Origin: Atrichornis clamosus
Lineage: Eukaryota; Chordata; Aves; Passeriformes; Menuridae
Assembly (NCBI GenBank): GCA_013400975.1
Contig: WBMZ01006410.1
Span: forward strand, 310,001-374,000
Direction: 5' to 3'
Length of the DNA: 64,000 bases
Positions 50,211 through 62,195 of the stretch are shown piece after piece (position 1 is the stretch's first letter; each line of letters begins with the position of its first letter). A model generated the notes under the pieces. That model was given only the letters and a program-made list of their open reading frames with translations. It made no database searches and had not been told where the DNA came from. The position numbers and the translations under genes were made by a program.

Positions 50211-51467
50211 GGAAAGCCAGTTTCCTTGTTCAGCTGATTTCAGGATCCGAGACATTGTGACATCTGCTAAATTGATATCATCCAGATTTCATATCCAGCT
50301 GGGTACAGACAACACTGAACTTTGCTGCACAAACGCAGTCTTGAAAATAGGCCGTTAAGAAAAGAAAGTAAAAAGAGTACTCATTGAAAACACCAGAAAA
50401 ATTTACTACTCAGGCTGCTGCTACCAGAGGAACCGGAGGTTTGTACACCAGCTACTTTTGATGGAGCCTGGCCCTGGCCCCCTATGATAAAGATGATCCG
50501 TTCAATTCCTCAATCTGTGCTAGGGATGGAGCAGTAGCCAGTGAGACTACTCAAGGTTGTGACATAGTCAAAGTTATTTTGCTGTTTCTGACAGTCTACT
50601 CCTAAGGGTAACTGATTTACAGGTAGTCAATACTAGCTAAAAACAGGGACAAGCAACTAACTATGGAGATGAAATGTATGTGCATAGGGAGGACTTAAAT
50701 TCTTATAACACAGCACCTAAATATTTGGATATCATCAGTGTCTTTTGATACCTACAAATAATCTGAGTATGCTCCTGTTCTCTGCTGCAGTGGGAATCTC
50801 ACACTGAGCAAAGGATTGCAAAAGGGAGAAGGCAAAAACTCTGGGATTCACACTGTCTTTCAAGAGTGTGAATCTTTTGCTCACATGGATGGAGAGGGTC
50901 TCCTTCCAGGAGAGGGGAAAACTGCACCTCTTGCATACGGCACAAGTTCATTGTCCCAGCCTTTTCTATAAAGGCAAACCAAGAAGTAAGCATTTAGTTA
51001 TGTTCTGATCTACTTCATGCATGTACTGGCACATAGGCATGATATATAGCACATATATAACCTGTGGAACTAGTTGCAATAAGACTTTGAGCCTGAATTC
51101 TTTTTGAAGATTTTCACATTGCAAACTAAACTAAGGTTTTTTTCATTTATCTGAAACAGTAAAATGCATGCTGTCTGAAGAAAAATATTCAATCACACCT
51201 CAAACAAGCTAATTGAATTTCTAGTTTTATTTCCCAAGCCAGTAGTTTTCTGCAGAAATTCAGTTCTTTATTAATATGCATCATTAATCATTTAAATAAA
51301 AGTGGACCCCATAAATTCAAAGAACAAACAATGCCACTTGACTACTAATTCAGCAAGGTAATTAGAAGACTTCAGACATGCTAGTTGACAGAATATGATT
51401 AATAAAAATAAATCAACCTTGCTTGTAGGTTTATTCAATAACTACTAAGTTCTTCCTCCCTTGTTCC

Positions 51468-51501
<34 letters not shown>

Positions 51502-54500
51502 CACACTTAAATTCAGATAAATGTAATCTTAGTAGAAGAATGGGTCTTACAATTAGGGTTTGAAGAAGATGAGGCATTTAAAAAGCAACAAGACAACATG
51601 TCAGTGCATGGCTGGCTCTTCTACTCATCAATGAACATTTTTGCTCTGGATCTTTCACTCTGAAATATCTTATTCAAAAAGTGTGCCTATAAGTTCTCTT
51701 CAGTCCTTATGCAGATGTGCTACTGGGCAGTGTCACCAGATCAGCACAATGCAAAATGAAAAGTACAGAAATATGAAGATTTCGAGGTAGTTGAACAGGT
51801 TACTGCATGTCACATGTCCTTATCTGAAGGGACACATTTGCTGTAGGAGCACATTTCTCCATGTTAAAGTCACTCATATTTCATTTCCTCCACTGAGCAT
51901 AATTGTCATGGATATTGTGCACCACAAAAGCTTAGCTATGATGTAAGTCCTAAATTCAGAGGGCTAGCTTAATGAATTGATTGTACATCCCTTATTATGT
52001 ACAGATGACTCTAAGGTGAACATAAACAGCTGAAAACAATAAGGAAAGTTAGGACAGAACTTCCAGACTAAATGGAGGTTATTACTTTCAGATTGTGTTT
52101 GGAATGAGATGTCTTTAAGTTAAATGGATTACTCATCAAGCTCAATCCATTTTAATTAGAAAGTACCAGAAGTCCCTGATCTCATACAAAAACAATAAAT
52201 GTTGGTGGAGCAGCTTTTAATAATATATTAAGAACTAAAGTTTATACAGAGGTCACTTGTAGCTGTGTCTGTACCGTCCTACGCTTTAGTCAATCACTCC
52301 CTGAACAGGTCATAAAATGCTTCTACGTTCTCTCATTTGCAGCACTGGTAGTGGAGACATAATCTGAAGAGTAGTAAGAGTAGAGTAAAATGCAATAAAA
52401 TGGTGTGTTTGTTTGTTGGACTATATCTCAGCACGGCATTTTCCTGTTGTCTACTGACAGATGTGTTGTGTTCTCACGCAAGATCAAAGAGAGCTAGTAC
52501 AATAAAGTCTGGTTTTCAAAAAGTTTTTTTGTACTTGATTTGTGTTATTCAAGTTTGGGTTTTTTTCAAAAATGTGGTTTGAATACAATGATATGTTTCA
52601 CGAAGATTCTTTTCATCAGGAAGGAAAACTTGCAGAGCTAAAACATACTGTAAGAGACAACAGAATGCCTTTTTTTTTTTAATAGATGATGCTTAAACTT
52701 AGTCTCTTAGTCTCTAATTATAATTTACCAGACATGTTACACTGGGAGAGGGTGGAAAGGGGAAAGGGGTTATTCGAGGAGGATTTTATTATATTAAGCA
52801 GGAGATGTAGAAAGACTCGTGGTTCTTTCCTTGGCGTTGTTTTTCACCCAGTGCATCCTGCCTGACAGCTCATTAACTGCCTTTACCTGTTTCCTTGTGA
52901 GAAAAATGGCAATATTTTGCCTAGTGCTTTATTCTCTTGCTAATAGACAGTAACATGAGAAGTAATAGTAAGATCCTTGGTCATGAGGACATGTGAGGCT
53001 TCTTGTTGCTAGAAAGGAACTTGCTATCTATCCGTTCAGCAGAAGTACTGACTGGTGGTTCTAAACAAGACTGTGAACTTCCAAAAACTTGAAAGCCATT
53101 CACTTGCTATGAACTAGGAAACCATGACAAATCTACAGCCCAAATTAAGATTCATGTCCCTTGGGTCAGGGAAGGAAGTTAGATTACTTGGTACCACATC
53201 ATTATGTCTATTGTTGATCTATTTCACAAGAAGTAAAACTGCTCAAGTTTGGCTCCAGTGCTGTGCAGAGATCTAAGCACAATATTAGCAAAGGAAAAAA
53301 TAATTGATTTCTTGTAGTTCCAAGTACTGGACTTAAGACAACTGTACATTTTGCCTGTGGGCACAAACTGCTGAAAATTCAAATACTGTAGTTCTGTCAG
53401 CAAAAAAACCACTTTTTTTTTCTCTTCTGCAAAATGCTCTATGCCCCAGGCTATCGAACATTGTAACGATATTTATCTTAAACTGTTCTAAAAATGGAAA
53501 TTCTTTGGAAGACTGAAACCTTAAAGTAGTGAACAACATAAGTTTGGATTGAAGAGAGATGGGCCAGGAAAAGAACAAAAATAATATCCCTAAAACTAAA
53601 GAAATTCAGTGAAATCAACACAGACAAAGGTGGCCATTCCTGATATCCTTACTCTGCCTTTATTTCCTTTGAAAATAAAATTTCCTGCCAGGATGAAAAT
53701 GGGAAAGGATTTCAGGATTGGTCTTGAGATGAGAACGTGAAGTTACACATGTATGTGACTGAATGTTTTCTTCTAGAAAAAAAGAGGCCAGAAGTAAGTC
53801 TCCCAAACAAATGTCATAATTTTCAAAGGAACTAAGCAGCCAAGAGTTCCCTTTGAACTTGAAGTGTGTGTTTCAGGGATGTGCCTGAACAGATGTAGTG
53901 AAACTCACATTCATGTTGTCTAATAGTTCCGTCATCAAATATTCATGAAACTGACAAAAATGAAATCAAATTAATTCTAGCATCTTTGTCACTTACACAA
54001 AATTTTTGAAATTCAGCAGAGAAAAAACTGAATAAGGTTCCATTTCTTCATCCTGTGAAACTTCATCCCAGTTTTGCCAAGGTCTAATGGGCTGAAGATT
54101 GCCATTTCCATTCCTTTCTGCTTGCTGGAAACACATGGAAGTCACTTGTGGATGGCCTTTTGTATGGGATTTTATGAAACTTGGAATACATACCTTGAAA
54201 TTTCAATAAAGTTTTTTGTTTGTTATGTCTTGGTAAGATTCACAGTTTTGGTCCAAAAAGTGGATGGAAAAATGAACAGGAATCAATACAATTAATGTGC
54301 ATTTCACTGAATTTGGCCTCTTGGGAAAAAGAAGCAATGTCTTTTTTGCCAACAAGGTTCTGCTGAAACACAGATGTGCAGATATATCAGGAAAGACAGA
54401 CTGTGGGAACATTCTCCGTTTTCTTGGAAAAGGCAATAAAGAGAGACCATGTACAATGTCTGTTCCTTCAGACCCCAAAAAATGTTGGTAAGCCCAAGAA

Positions 54501-55015
54501 TCTGGTTGCCTGATTTTTTTTTTCCCAACAGATAATCTGCTTTTATGAAACTTATTACCTTTCCCTACAAGTTTTGCATCTTTCTTCTTTTTCTACTTCT
54601 AAGAGTATATGACTTCCAGTAACCATCACTAATACTGTTTTTTTCCCCAGCATGTGTCAGTCTTTTGAATACTTCATTACTTGCTAATCTAGTTAAAATG
54701 GACTGAGCTTTACAGTATGTCAGGCCTGAAAAACTGGGCAACCATATACTTATTAAGATTCTGAAAGGATGAAGAAAAGACCCACTGAAGTTCAACCTTT
54801 TAAAAAAGATGTTTGAAGATAATTCCAAGGAAATTCTCTTTCAGATTCTTTTTCCTAGATGATCAATCTTTGGGTTTAGTTGTTTGGGATTTTGGGTGGG
54901 GTGTTTTATTTTGTGTAGTTTGTTTGTCTGTTTTCCAATGTTGGATAGCATCTTCACGGGTATTTGATCTGAAGTGATAAGTACCTTTCTTCTAGAACTT
55001 AATTAAATAAGTATG
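50211..55015. other. AT-rich noncoding DNA, no gene recognised
   Basis: No gene or confident transposon is seen. A (GT)n(AT)n microsatellite is at 51469-51507, and T runs are at 52669-52680 and near 53412-53421. A G-rich purine tract with GGGGAAAGGGG lies near 52750-52770. A T/G-rich stretch spans about 54870-54935. Open frames around 54203-54528 overlap on both strands and are not recognised. Confidence 0.6.
51469..51507. repeat. Composite microsatellite (GT)n(AT)n(AC)n
   Basis: About six GT units pass into about ten AT units and then ACACAC, so the whole tract is nearly its own reverse complement. Such tracts are length-variable and can extrude cruciforms. Confidence 0.9.
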
Positions 55016-55020
55016 GCTAC
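55016..55020. repeat. Target-site duplication, left copy (GCTAC)
   Basis: GCTAC immediately before TGTTACG of the LTR is repeated exactly at 55883-55887. One further base outward differs (G versus A), so the duplication is 5 bp, or 6 bp with one change. Confidence 0.7.
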
Positions 55021-55385
55021 TGTTACGATCCACTTAAGGGGAGGAGAGGCAAGTTTGCCTCAAACCACAACTGCGGAAAGGAACTAGTTTCTTAACACAC
55101 CCAAAAGCAAGATTGAAACACAAGAGGTTAAATGTTGGGATCCAAAGTGGTAATACAACTTTATATTTTTATGGGAGAGAAAGGAAAGAGAGAAAATAGA
55201 AAAGTAGGAAAAATGCCCAGAAAAATTATGAGAAGCACAGGAAAGGGGTTACCACCACCATGGGTCCAGCAATGGCTTACAGGGTGCGATGGAGGAGATC
55301 TGCGCTGGGTGAGAGGGATCTTTCTCCAGTGAAGTCCCTCCAGAGCAGTCCAGGAGGGGCAGCGAGGGAGCTGAGCAGTGGCAGC

Positions 55386-55410
55386 GGGACCTGAGGGAGG
55401 GGGTGGGGGG
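55386..55410 (+). other. G-quadruplex-forming motif
   Basis: GGG-ACCTGA-GGG-A-GGGGG-T-GGGGGG fits the G3+ N1-7 pattern with at least four G tracts in 25 bases. It lies in the GC-rich leader of the solo LTR. In the sense RNA of the LTR (minus strand) it would read as a C-rich tract. Confidence 0.7.
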
Positions 55411-55595
55411 CGACTCCAGCAGCCTCGTAGGAGCAGCCGGGATAGCGAAGGGCAGCACAGACAGCAAAGATTCCAGCACCGTGTACATTCCAGCAGCACA
55501 GCTGAGCGTGCCCAGTTAGGTACTTGCTTATAGAGGGTACTGAGCACAACAATCCTCACGTCAGCTTCATAAAGGTCATTGACTCTCCTGCCTGA

Positions 55596-55745
55596 TGTAT
55601 CAAAAGGTTAATATCTGTCTCTGTTGGTGTATCAAAAGTCTGTTTCTAGCTCGCTTAATGTATCAAAAGTTTGCTGCTCCTTCTCCTTGTGTATCAAACA
55701 GTCTGCTGCTACCTCGCTTAGTGTATCAACTACAAGCTCTAGTAA
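55596..55745 (-). repeat. 31-32-bp tandem repeats in LTR U3
   Basis: TGTATCAA starts at 55596, 55628, 55659, 55690 and 55722, spacings of 32, 31, 31 and 32 bases. The best conserved unit text is TGTATCAAAAGTCTG followed by GCTACCTCGCTTA-like sequence. The array sits on the upstream side of the minus-strand TATA box. This is the position of the enhancer repeats found in many retroviral U3 regions, so an enhancer role is a reasonable inference. Confidence 0.85.
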
Positions 55746-55882
55746 TAACTGGGAAAAGGCTTCCTCATTTACTAAAATAAAGCAGTTTCTAAAGATTTTG
55801 TTAGCGGCATCTTTAACTTTCAAACCTTAACTTTCGAAAAGGCAGTGGAGAAACAATCCAAACTTTTCATTTGTTCACTACA

Positions 55883-55887
55883 GCTAC
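55883..55887. repeat. Target-site duplication, right copy (GCTAC)
   Basis: Exact repeat of 55016-55020 immediately after the LTR's terminal ACA. Confidence 0.7.
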
Positions 55888-57867
55888 ATGCAGGAGTGGT
55901 ATCTAATTGACTGCACGAGAATCTTCATCCAGAAGAGCCACCTCATCCTGCCTGAGTCACCTCTGCTGAAAACTCCATGGCTTATTATTTAGTTATAGAT
56001 GCTAGGAATGAATTTAATGCATGTAAGGAGTTTGAATTGACAAGCTTTGGTGCCTAAAGATTGCAGCCCAACCAAGGAGCATGTATAACCGCTGAGTGAG
56101 CAGCAACAGCATCTTCGTGATTTAGGACTGCAAAAATGAGAAGCATGTACATTTATTTCCACGGAGCATAGTTGATCTGCTGGAATCACCCCCAGAGAAT
56201 AAGAATTTAATTCATTATGTAACCCTTTTCTTGGTCTCCCTGATGAGAAAGCAAATATAAGGCTTTATTTTTTATCTATTCAAAGCAATGGCAAACCACC
56301 ACCCTCGAACCAAAACCAAAAGCAAACCCACAACAAACTCTATTTGTAAAAATTGCTTTTCTGAAAAGGACATGTGCAGTAGAGAGAAGACAGATTTGAT
56401 TGCACTGTAAACCAATTCTGCATCATTGTTTCAAAAAAAAGGATTTGAAGCTGAATGATTCTTTGCAACTATTTACCAAATCAGTCTTTGCCATCAATTT
56501 TATTTTATTTGATCCTTAGGTTTGAAAATCTGATTCAACACATTCTGTAAAAAAAAGAAATCCATTTTGGTCAGGAAGCATTTTTTTCTCTTGAACACCT
56601 TTTCCTCAACACTAGCCTTCCTGCTGAAGATTTGATCTCACTCCATCTCTAGGTCCTTCATTGCTCTGGAGGCTGCCTTTTAATTAAAGAGTTACTTTGG
56701 TTTGGATCATTTATTATTATTTGTTTAAATGTTATTGTTTGTGCTTTGAATTGATTGCCCCTGTACAATCTGATCATTTGCTGTGGCACTGAGTGAATTT
56801 CTTCTGCTATTGCCTCAGGACGCTGCTGCAAACATAGTGTTGCATTTGATAAAGATTCTTATGATAAAAGAATTTGCAACAAAGGATAAATTAATTTTTC
56901 CTAAAGCTCAATGGCATCAAGATCAGATAATGCCTCCCTTTTTCTCACTTCCAATTCCCATTTGCTTAGAAAATAGGTTTCTATTTATTTGGACTAATAT
57001 GAAAAGCACATTGTCATACAGACAACTGCAACACTCAACAGAAGAAATGTGCCTTTGTTACCAGTGTTTCTTTGTAGCTACCCTTCTAGCCATTAACAAT
57101 AGGCTTAAACCAAGTGGTACTATTTTAATCCCACTGCAATTTTCTTGTTCCTGCAAAGAAACACCTTTTTACTGTTCAAAGTAAATTGACACTTCCAGCC
57201 ATTCTGTGTTGTAAATTTTGTTCCTTTCATGGTCTTTTACCAAGACTATTTCATTGAGTTTTCAAAGCAAGAAATTTCTTTGTGCTACTTTTGTATTGCA
57301 TCCAGTTTTGCTGATGCTATTGTTTCAGTTCTATAGAACAGTAAAAGAAGATAGAAGTATTCAATTCTCAGCAGAAGAGGAGCAGGAATGTCCAGGAACA
57401 GAAGTACTGGACAGAATGCCTAGAAACTTTGCAGTACTCAGACCAAAATAGTGACAATAACTTCTAATACCTCTAATGATTGTGCATAGCTCTTATTTCT
57501 GCTGAGTGTTCTTCTTCTTGGTGTGCATTGAAGCTCCCTCCTTCTGGGCTTTTAACATGCTGTGATGGGCTGTGGTTTATTCAGAACTTCCTCAGCTCAT
57601 GAAATGATTTTGGATGAAAATTTTCTCCCTTCTGCCAAAAGCCTTGCATCCTGATATCAAATATGACAAAACTTCCCTATCCATTTTCTACATAGTCACT
57701 AGTGTTCCATTACCTAATGGATGTTATTAAAAGAGTTGTAAAGCTGCTTGTTACCACAACATCACAGAAATACAGATTTTTTGTGAGAAAAGAAATAGCA
57801 AGTGCGTCACTTCTTGGCCACACTATACTGTGGTGTTGTGCACAACAGTGAATTTCCTGTTGCTTTA
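55888..57867. other. AT-rich noncoding DNA, no gene recognised
   Basis: No gene or transposon is recognised. The open frame at 56783-57184 (133 codons) begins inside AT-rich DNA, lacks any domain I can name and shows no flanking splice signals that I trust. Confidence 0.6.
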
Positions 57868-57985
57868 TCTAGTCTTCTTTTAGGCATCAAGCATTGCTAT
57901 TTCCCTGGGGAGATCATTCCACTGTCTATTACATTTCATTGTTAGCAAGGTTTTGCCTTGTGTGCAGTCCAAATGTCCTCATCCC
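57868..57985 (-). mobile_element. Old antisense CR1/L3-like fragment
   Basis: On the plus strand TCTAGTCTTCTTTTAGGCAT, then CCCTGGGGAGATCATTCCAC, then TTTCATTGTTAGCAAGGTTT and GTGTGCAGTCCAAATGTCC match, in order and in antisense, the 3' part of CR1/L3-type elements (the region encoding the last residues of ORF2, sense FRLDxRKKxF). The copy is short and diverged. The orientation call is minus, made by eye. Confidence 0.55.
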
Positions 57986-59057
57986 AGATCGCTCACTGAA
58001 CTGAGTAACTTTTAATGTCAACAAAATCTGGGTCCCTTAGGGGATTTCTAATAACCTGTGGGAGTTTGGATTTGAATTTTTTTGTCTGTTTGTGGTTTTT
58101 TACCAATTCTTAGTTAATTATTTACTTTTAGTTAGTGCTATAGTTAGTCAGGTTTTAGTTTTGCTGTCTTTAATGTTGCTTAAATGTTTTCTTTTCTGAA
58201 ACGCTGGCCCTAGATTTTGCCTGAAGTTACTTTTGCTCACTTAATGCGAACAAGCAATCCAGTTTAGTTATCTTCTGCATGTGGAGCACTTATTCACTCG
58301 TATTGTTTCATGAAGTCTGAATCTTCATCACAGTGATTGTTTAGGTTGTTGTAAGCATTAATTTTGTTTAGTGAAATGAGACAATTTTGCCCCCAGATCT
58401 GCCAGAGCAGTAGATATGCTCCGCATTTCTTAGAGCTTTTATATGGCACAGTACTTCACAGTGACCCTTCATAGACCTCTTCAGTTCCTTTGTACCATTT
58501 GGGACTGCAATTCGCATTTCTCTTTCCACCTTGTCTTACAATTTCTTTATTAGGCCCTTCTAAGCAATTTATAATTCCTTTTATTCTAAAACACAATAAT
58601 TTTCATATCTTGGCTCTGAAAAGACTCCATTTATGGCTGAAACCTTCACATGACCTTGATGTTTGCTGTCTGGCATATCATGGCAAATAACACACCACAT
58701 GAGACAGTGGCATCTACAGACCATTTAAAAAGAGAGTGTCAAGGTCTGGAGAGGAGCAAGAATGATTTCCTTCAACAGTCTACAGGTCTGTGTTAACCTG
58801 ACTGCTTGGATGTGGGGAGACAAGATTTTAGAATATCTGGATATCCAAAGTTGTGTTTGGCTCTTTTCTAGCCAAAAGGATTTCTATCATTGTGAGGAGA
58901 GGCAGTGACAATTTCCTTCAGCTGGGATCTTCCCCTTGGGACTTGCTGTAGCATGCAATCCACCTAGATTGTTCCATGTTTGTGTTATAAACTAGGCATG
59001 AGTTTAGTGGTATTTTGGTATCCTCTGTGGACCCTCCAAGAAAACATTAAATGTGGC

Positions 59058-59081
59058 TGAATGTAGCTGACGCTACATTCA
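59058..59081. other. 10-bp perfect hairpin, 4-nt loop
   Basis: TGAATGTAGC (59058-59067) and GCTACATTCA (59072-59081) are perfect reverse complements around TGAC. It is a compact hairpin with no T-run after it and no gene nearby. No function is assigned. Confidence 0.6.
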
Positions 59082-60822
59082 TCAAAGTACTTCTAAAACT
59101 ATATGCAATAGATGTTATTTTAAGGCGGGTTTACAAATGCACCGTTCAGACTAAAAGCTATTATCAACAAGAAACAAAATAATCAATATTTGAATCCCAT
59201 CAGTATATTACCCTAGAATGTTATATCTATACCTATACATGAGGACAAAGCAGAGTAATTCTCTTCCTCTTTTGCTTATTACAGCACTACATAGCAGCAA
59301 AGTGCAATGCTGCCTTATATCTCCAGGGAGCATAAAAACTGTTGAAGCATGACTCCTTTGGCAGCTTTGCCCACGCTAAAACAAATGCAGAAGAGGCAAG
59401 CCCTGATTTCTGCTGCCAGCACGGCCTCTGGGGATTTGGTGGGGCTGGGGAGAAAGCACTGCTGGGTGGTGGGTCAAGGGTAGCCCTGACCGGCTGGACT
59501 GGACCATCTAGTGCTGTTTCTTGCTTCTATCCAAAATATTTCCAGGACTAGGTAGTACTTTCCAGTCAGATAATTGCCTGAACCTTAGCTAATAGCCAGC
59601 AGCAGCTGAAATCACACTGCTATCTGGCAATTACCTCTTCATGTGTTGAGTGTGTGAAGTCCAGCAGACTTTTGACCTTTTGTACCAGTATGTTCTGCAG
59701 TAGCTTCCTCAGGAAGGCTGAGGAACACAAACCACTAAACAATAATACCTTTCAGATGCCCTTAAGTTCAATGAAAAGAAAGTGAAACCATTTAAATAGT
59801 AATTTATGAAGTGATACAGTAATTAAATTCTAATTAAACAATGAGATAGTTATTTCTTACTTTTGTATGTAGATATATAACTTTTGCTGTCACTCCTAGT
59901 TGTATGTTTCAGTAATGCCACCTCCACATCATTCCACATCTTAGAAAATCTTATAACTGGAAAAAATTTTGGGAGTTCCTGAGGGAAAACAGCTATTAGT
60001 TTCTGAGATAGTGACACTTAAGCAGTTCAGAGGCAATCTGATAGTACAGAGCTAATTTTGTCATTTAATAATATTAAAAACTTTTCCACATGAAGTCGCA
60101 CTCATACCTTCCAACCATGATGCAACTGAGTTTCTGGTGGTGAGAGAGTTAGACAGTTCTGTGTGAGCTCCTGCACTGGGCATTGGGAGTGAGACCTCCA
60201 CATTGTGGTCTGGTATTGCAGTAGAGATGCCTCATTTCTAGACTTGAAAATTTGCATCATGAGGAAAGTTTACTACAGTCCTTTGAACTTGCAGAAGATG
60301 AACTTGCAGACACTCTTTTTAACCTGGAATGTCTCACATGACATTTTTTAGAACATTAACTTCGGAAAACAAGGCAAACAGGCAAAGAAGAAGACAAACT
60401 TAATCTTTTACTCTTTCCAAAGCCTGTCAATTTTATAAGACTTATTCCTTGTGCAGTTATAAAGATAATGTGACTAATATGAAGAACTATCATTCTGACC
60501 TCTTCTAAAACTCTGTAAGCAACAAATGAGGGATTCTATGTTTTTAAGGCAAACTGCCTAACTCTTCTGAAAACTGGGATTGGTCAAGCTGTGATGAAAA
60601 GACACCATATCAACATTTGCATCTCCAAAAGGGTTTATTGGAAAACGAATGAAAAGTAACAATTTAATATTCGTTTATTTTCAAAACCCCTCACATATCA
60701 CTAAATTTTTAATCTTTTATTTAATTACACATTACACATTTAAGATTTAGGGCAAGTTATTGAAAATCAATAAGGTTATAAATGTAGAATTGGTAATTAC
60801 TGCATGACTTGTGCAATATCTT

Positions 60823-60830
60823 ATTTGCAT
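60823..60830 (+). promoter_or_regulatory. Octamer motif ATTTGCAT (POU-type site)
   Basis: ATTTGCAT is the consensus octamer bound by POU-domain factors such as Oct1. It is followed by AATTCATTTA and flanked by many TAAT homeodomain cores. A single octamer is expected by chance in long AT-rich DNA, so occupancy is unproven. Confidence 0.25.
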
Positions 60831-62195
60831 AATTCATTTACTGGCAACTTGCATTTTAATTAACCTAGAATGAGTGCTTCAGTGAAGTTGTAATTTACTG
60901 TACTAAATTGAAAAAGTTGTCAAATCTTGCACTTAGTCATGCAACTATGAGTTTCATTGTCTATTCAGAAAGATTAAGAATTGTGCAATTAAGAAGATGA
61001 ATTTAATTCTTGATTCCCAATGTATTATATAAATCTTTGTTTTTTCCCAGTAAATTGCATTTAAAATGTGGTAAATATCAGAAACACTGACAAATTAATA
61101 AGTTTTGCTGACCAAATTTTCCTCAACAGTGTTCTAGATAAGGATGTCATAAAATAGAATTACAAGAAAAAAAGTTGATGAAGAGGTAGCCACTTTAACA
61201 CCTCCCCAGGTGCTCCAAACTGACACTGAAAATAAGAATACAGGTAACAGAATCTTATCCTTCTACTGGTTAAACTGTGAATATGAACTGCTTTCTTCTT
61301 TTTGCTATATAAGTAAAAAGGTTAATTCCAGCTAAGAAGACAGCTCTGGTAAATTCCACATCAAGATTTTCCAAAATTCTGAAAAGTTTATATGGAATCA
61401 TGCAAGAAAAGTGGACTTAGTTCTTAGAGCAGAAAGAAACTTCAGTTAGATTTTTACTGACCTGCTATGCTGTAGCAGTTTATATGTAAAATCAAGTATG
61501 CAAAATTCCCTTCCTCAGCTATCTCCTGCTGACAGCCATCTGTATATTAATGCCTTTTGCCTAATCTTTGATTTGATACCAATGTCTGTATTCTTGGAAA
61601 GAAATGCCTTAATGGCTTTTTCCCCAAATTTGCATTATAATGTTGTTCCGAATACATTTTTAGTGTTCATCTGGAAAACACCAAAAAGACTGCTATTGCC
61701 TTCTGGTTATCTGTGCTCTGACATAATCAGTTTTTTCTGAAAACCCATAAATATACAATGGCTGTTAAAAGGGCAATCATGGTGGAAGTATGTCGTCTCA
61801 TTTATAGCATTCCAGAGCTTGTGAATATATGGACATAAATATATAGGTAAAGTTAATTAAAAGAAAGCAGTTGCTTTGTAACACATAAGATAGGAGGTTT
61901 TTGTCACTGGAGCAAAAAGGACAGACAAATACCATCTTATGTCATTGCCAGAAGGCAGGAAAAAGTACTCTTTTCTCTCACTTCCAGGAAGAAATGCATT
62001 TGTTTTTCTGGTCGGGAAGAGGTGCCTGCAGTCGGGTCTGTCAGGCTCTGCAGTGAGCATTTTTGCATGTGAATCATTCTCTCTTTTTGTATATATCATT
62101 TTTAACATTGTTGCTGTAACTGTTCATTTTCTTATCTCATTGCTATTTCCAGTAAATTGTTCTCATCTCAAGATATAATTCTCACATTTTTTGCC

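Larger units (their letters stand above)
55021..55882 (-). mobile_element. Solo LTR of an endogenous retrovirus, minus strand
   Basis: The 862-bp segment starts TGTTACGATC and ends TTCACTACA (TGT...ACA termini) between GCTAC repeats, the structure of a solo LTR. It is much richer in G+C than its surroundings at 55230-55500. Sense is read on the minus strand. From 55882 the U3 carries 31-32-bp direct repeats (55596-55745). About 60 bases further is a TATA box, TCTATAAGC (complement of about 55527-55534). A GC-rich leader follows, and the U5 end closes with GATCGTAACA. No clear AATAAA is seen on that strand; AATATAAA near 55160 may replace it. The plus-strand AATAAA at 55776 lies in U3. The left end, with CCTCAAACCACAACTGCGGA, recalls passerine ERVK-type LTRs, but class assignment is uncertain. 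No internal retroviral genes remain. Open frames at 55161-55559 minus are the GC-rich LTR read by chance. Confidence 0.72.
57986..62190. other. AT-rich noncoding DNA with a candidate conserved element
   Basis: No gene is recognised. A 10-bp-stem hairpin lies at 59058-59081 and a GC-richer patch at about 59340-59540. An ATTACACA tandem pair lies at 60724-60740. The stretch 60690-61080 is AT-rich and repeat-free, with an octamer ATTTGCAT at 60823-60830 and many TAAT cores. It could be a regulatory element, but that is not provable from one sequence. Confidence 0.5.

Noticed and set aside
55161..55559. Three overlapping minus-strand open frames (79-132 codons), Cys/Pro/Ser-rich
   Set aside because: They arise from the GC-rich part of the solo LTR, are open in more than one frame, and show no retroviral protein features.
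55596..55745. CRISPR-like spaced repeats
   Set aside because: The repeated unit fills the whole period without unique spacers, it sits in a retroviral LTR, and the genome is that of a vertebrate.
56783..57184. 133-codon plus-strand frame
   Set aside because: No recognisable motif or family and no convincing promoter or splice context.
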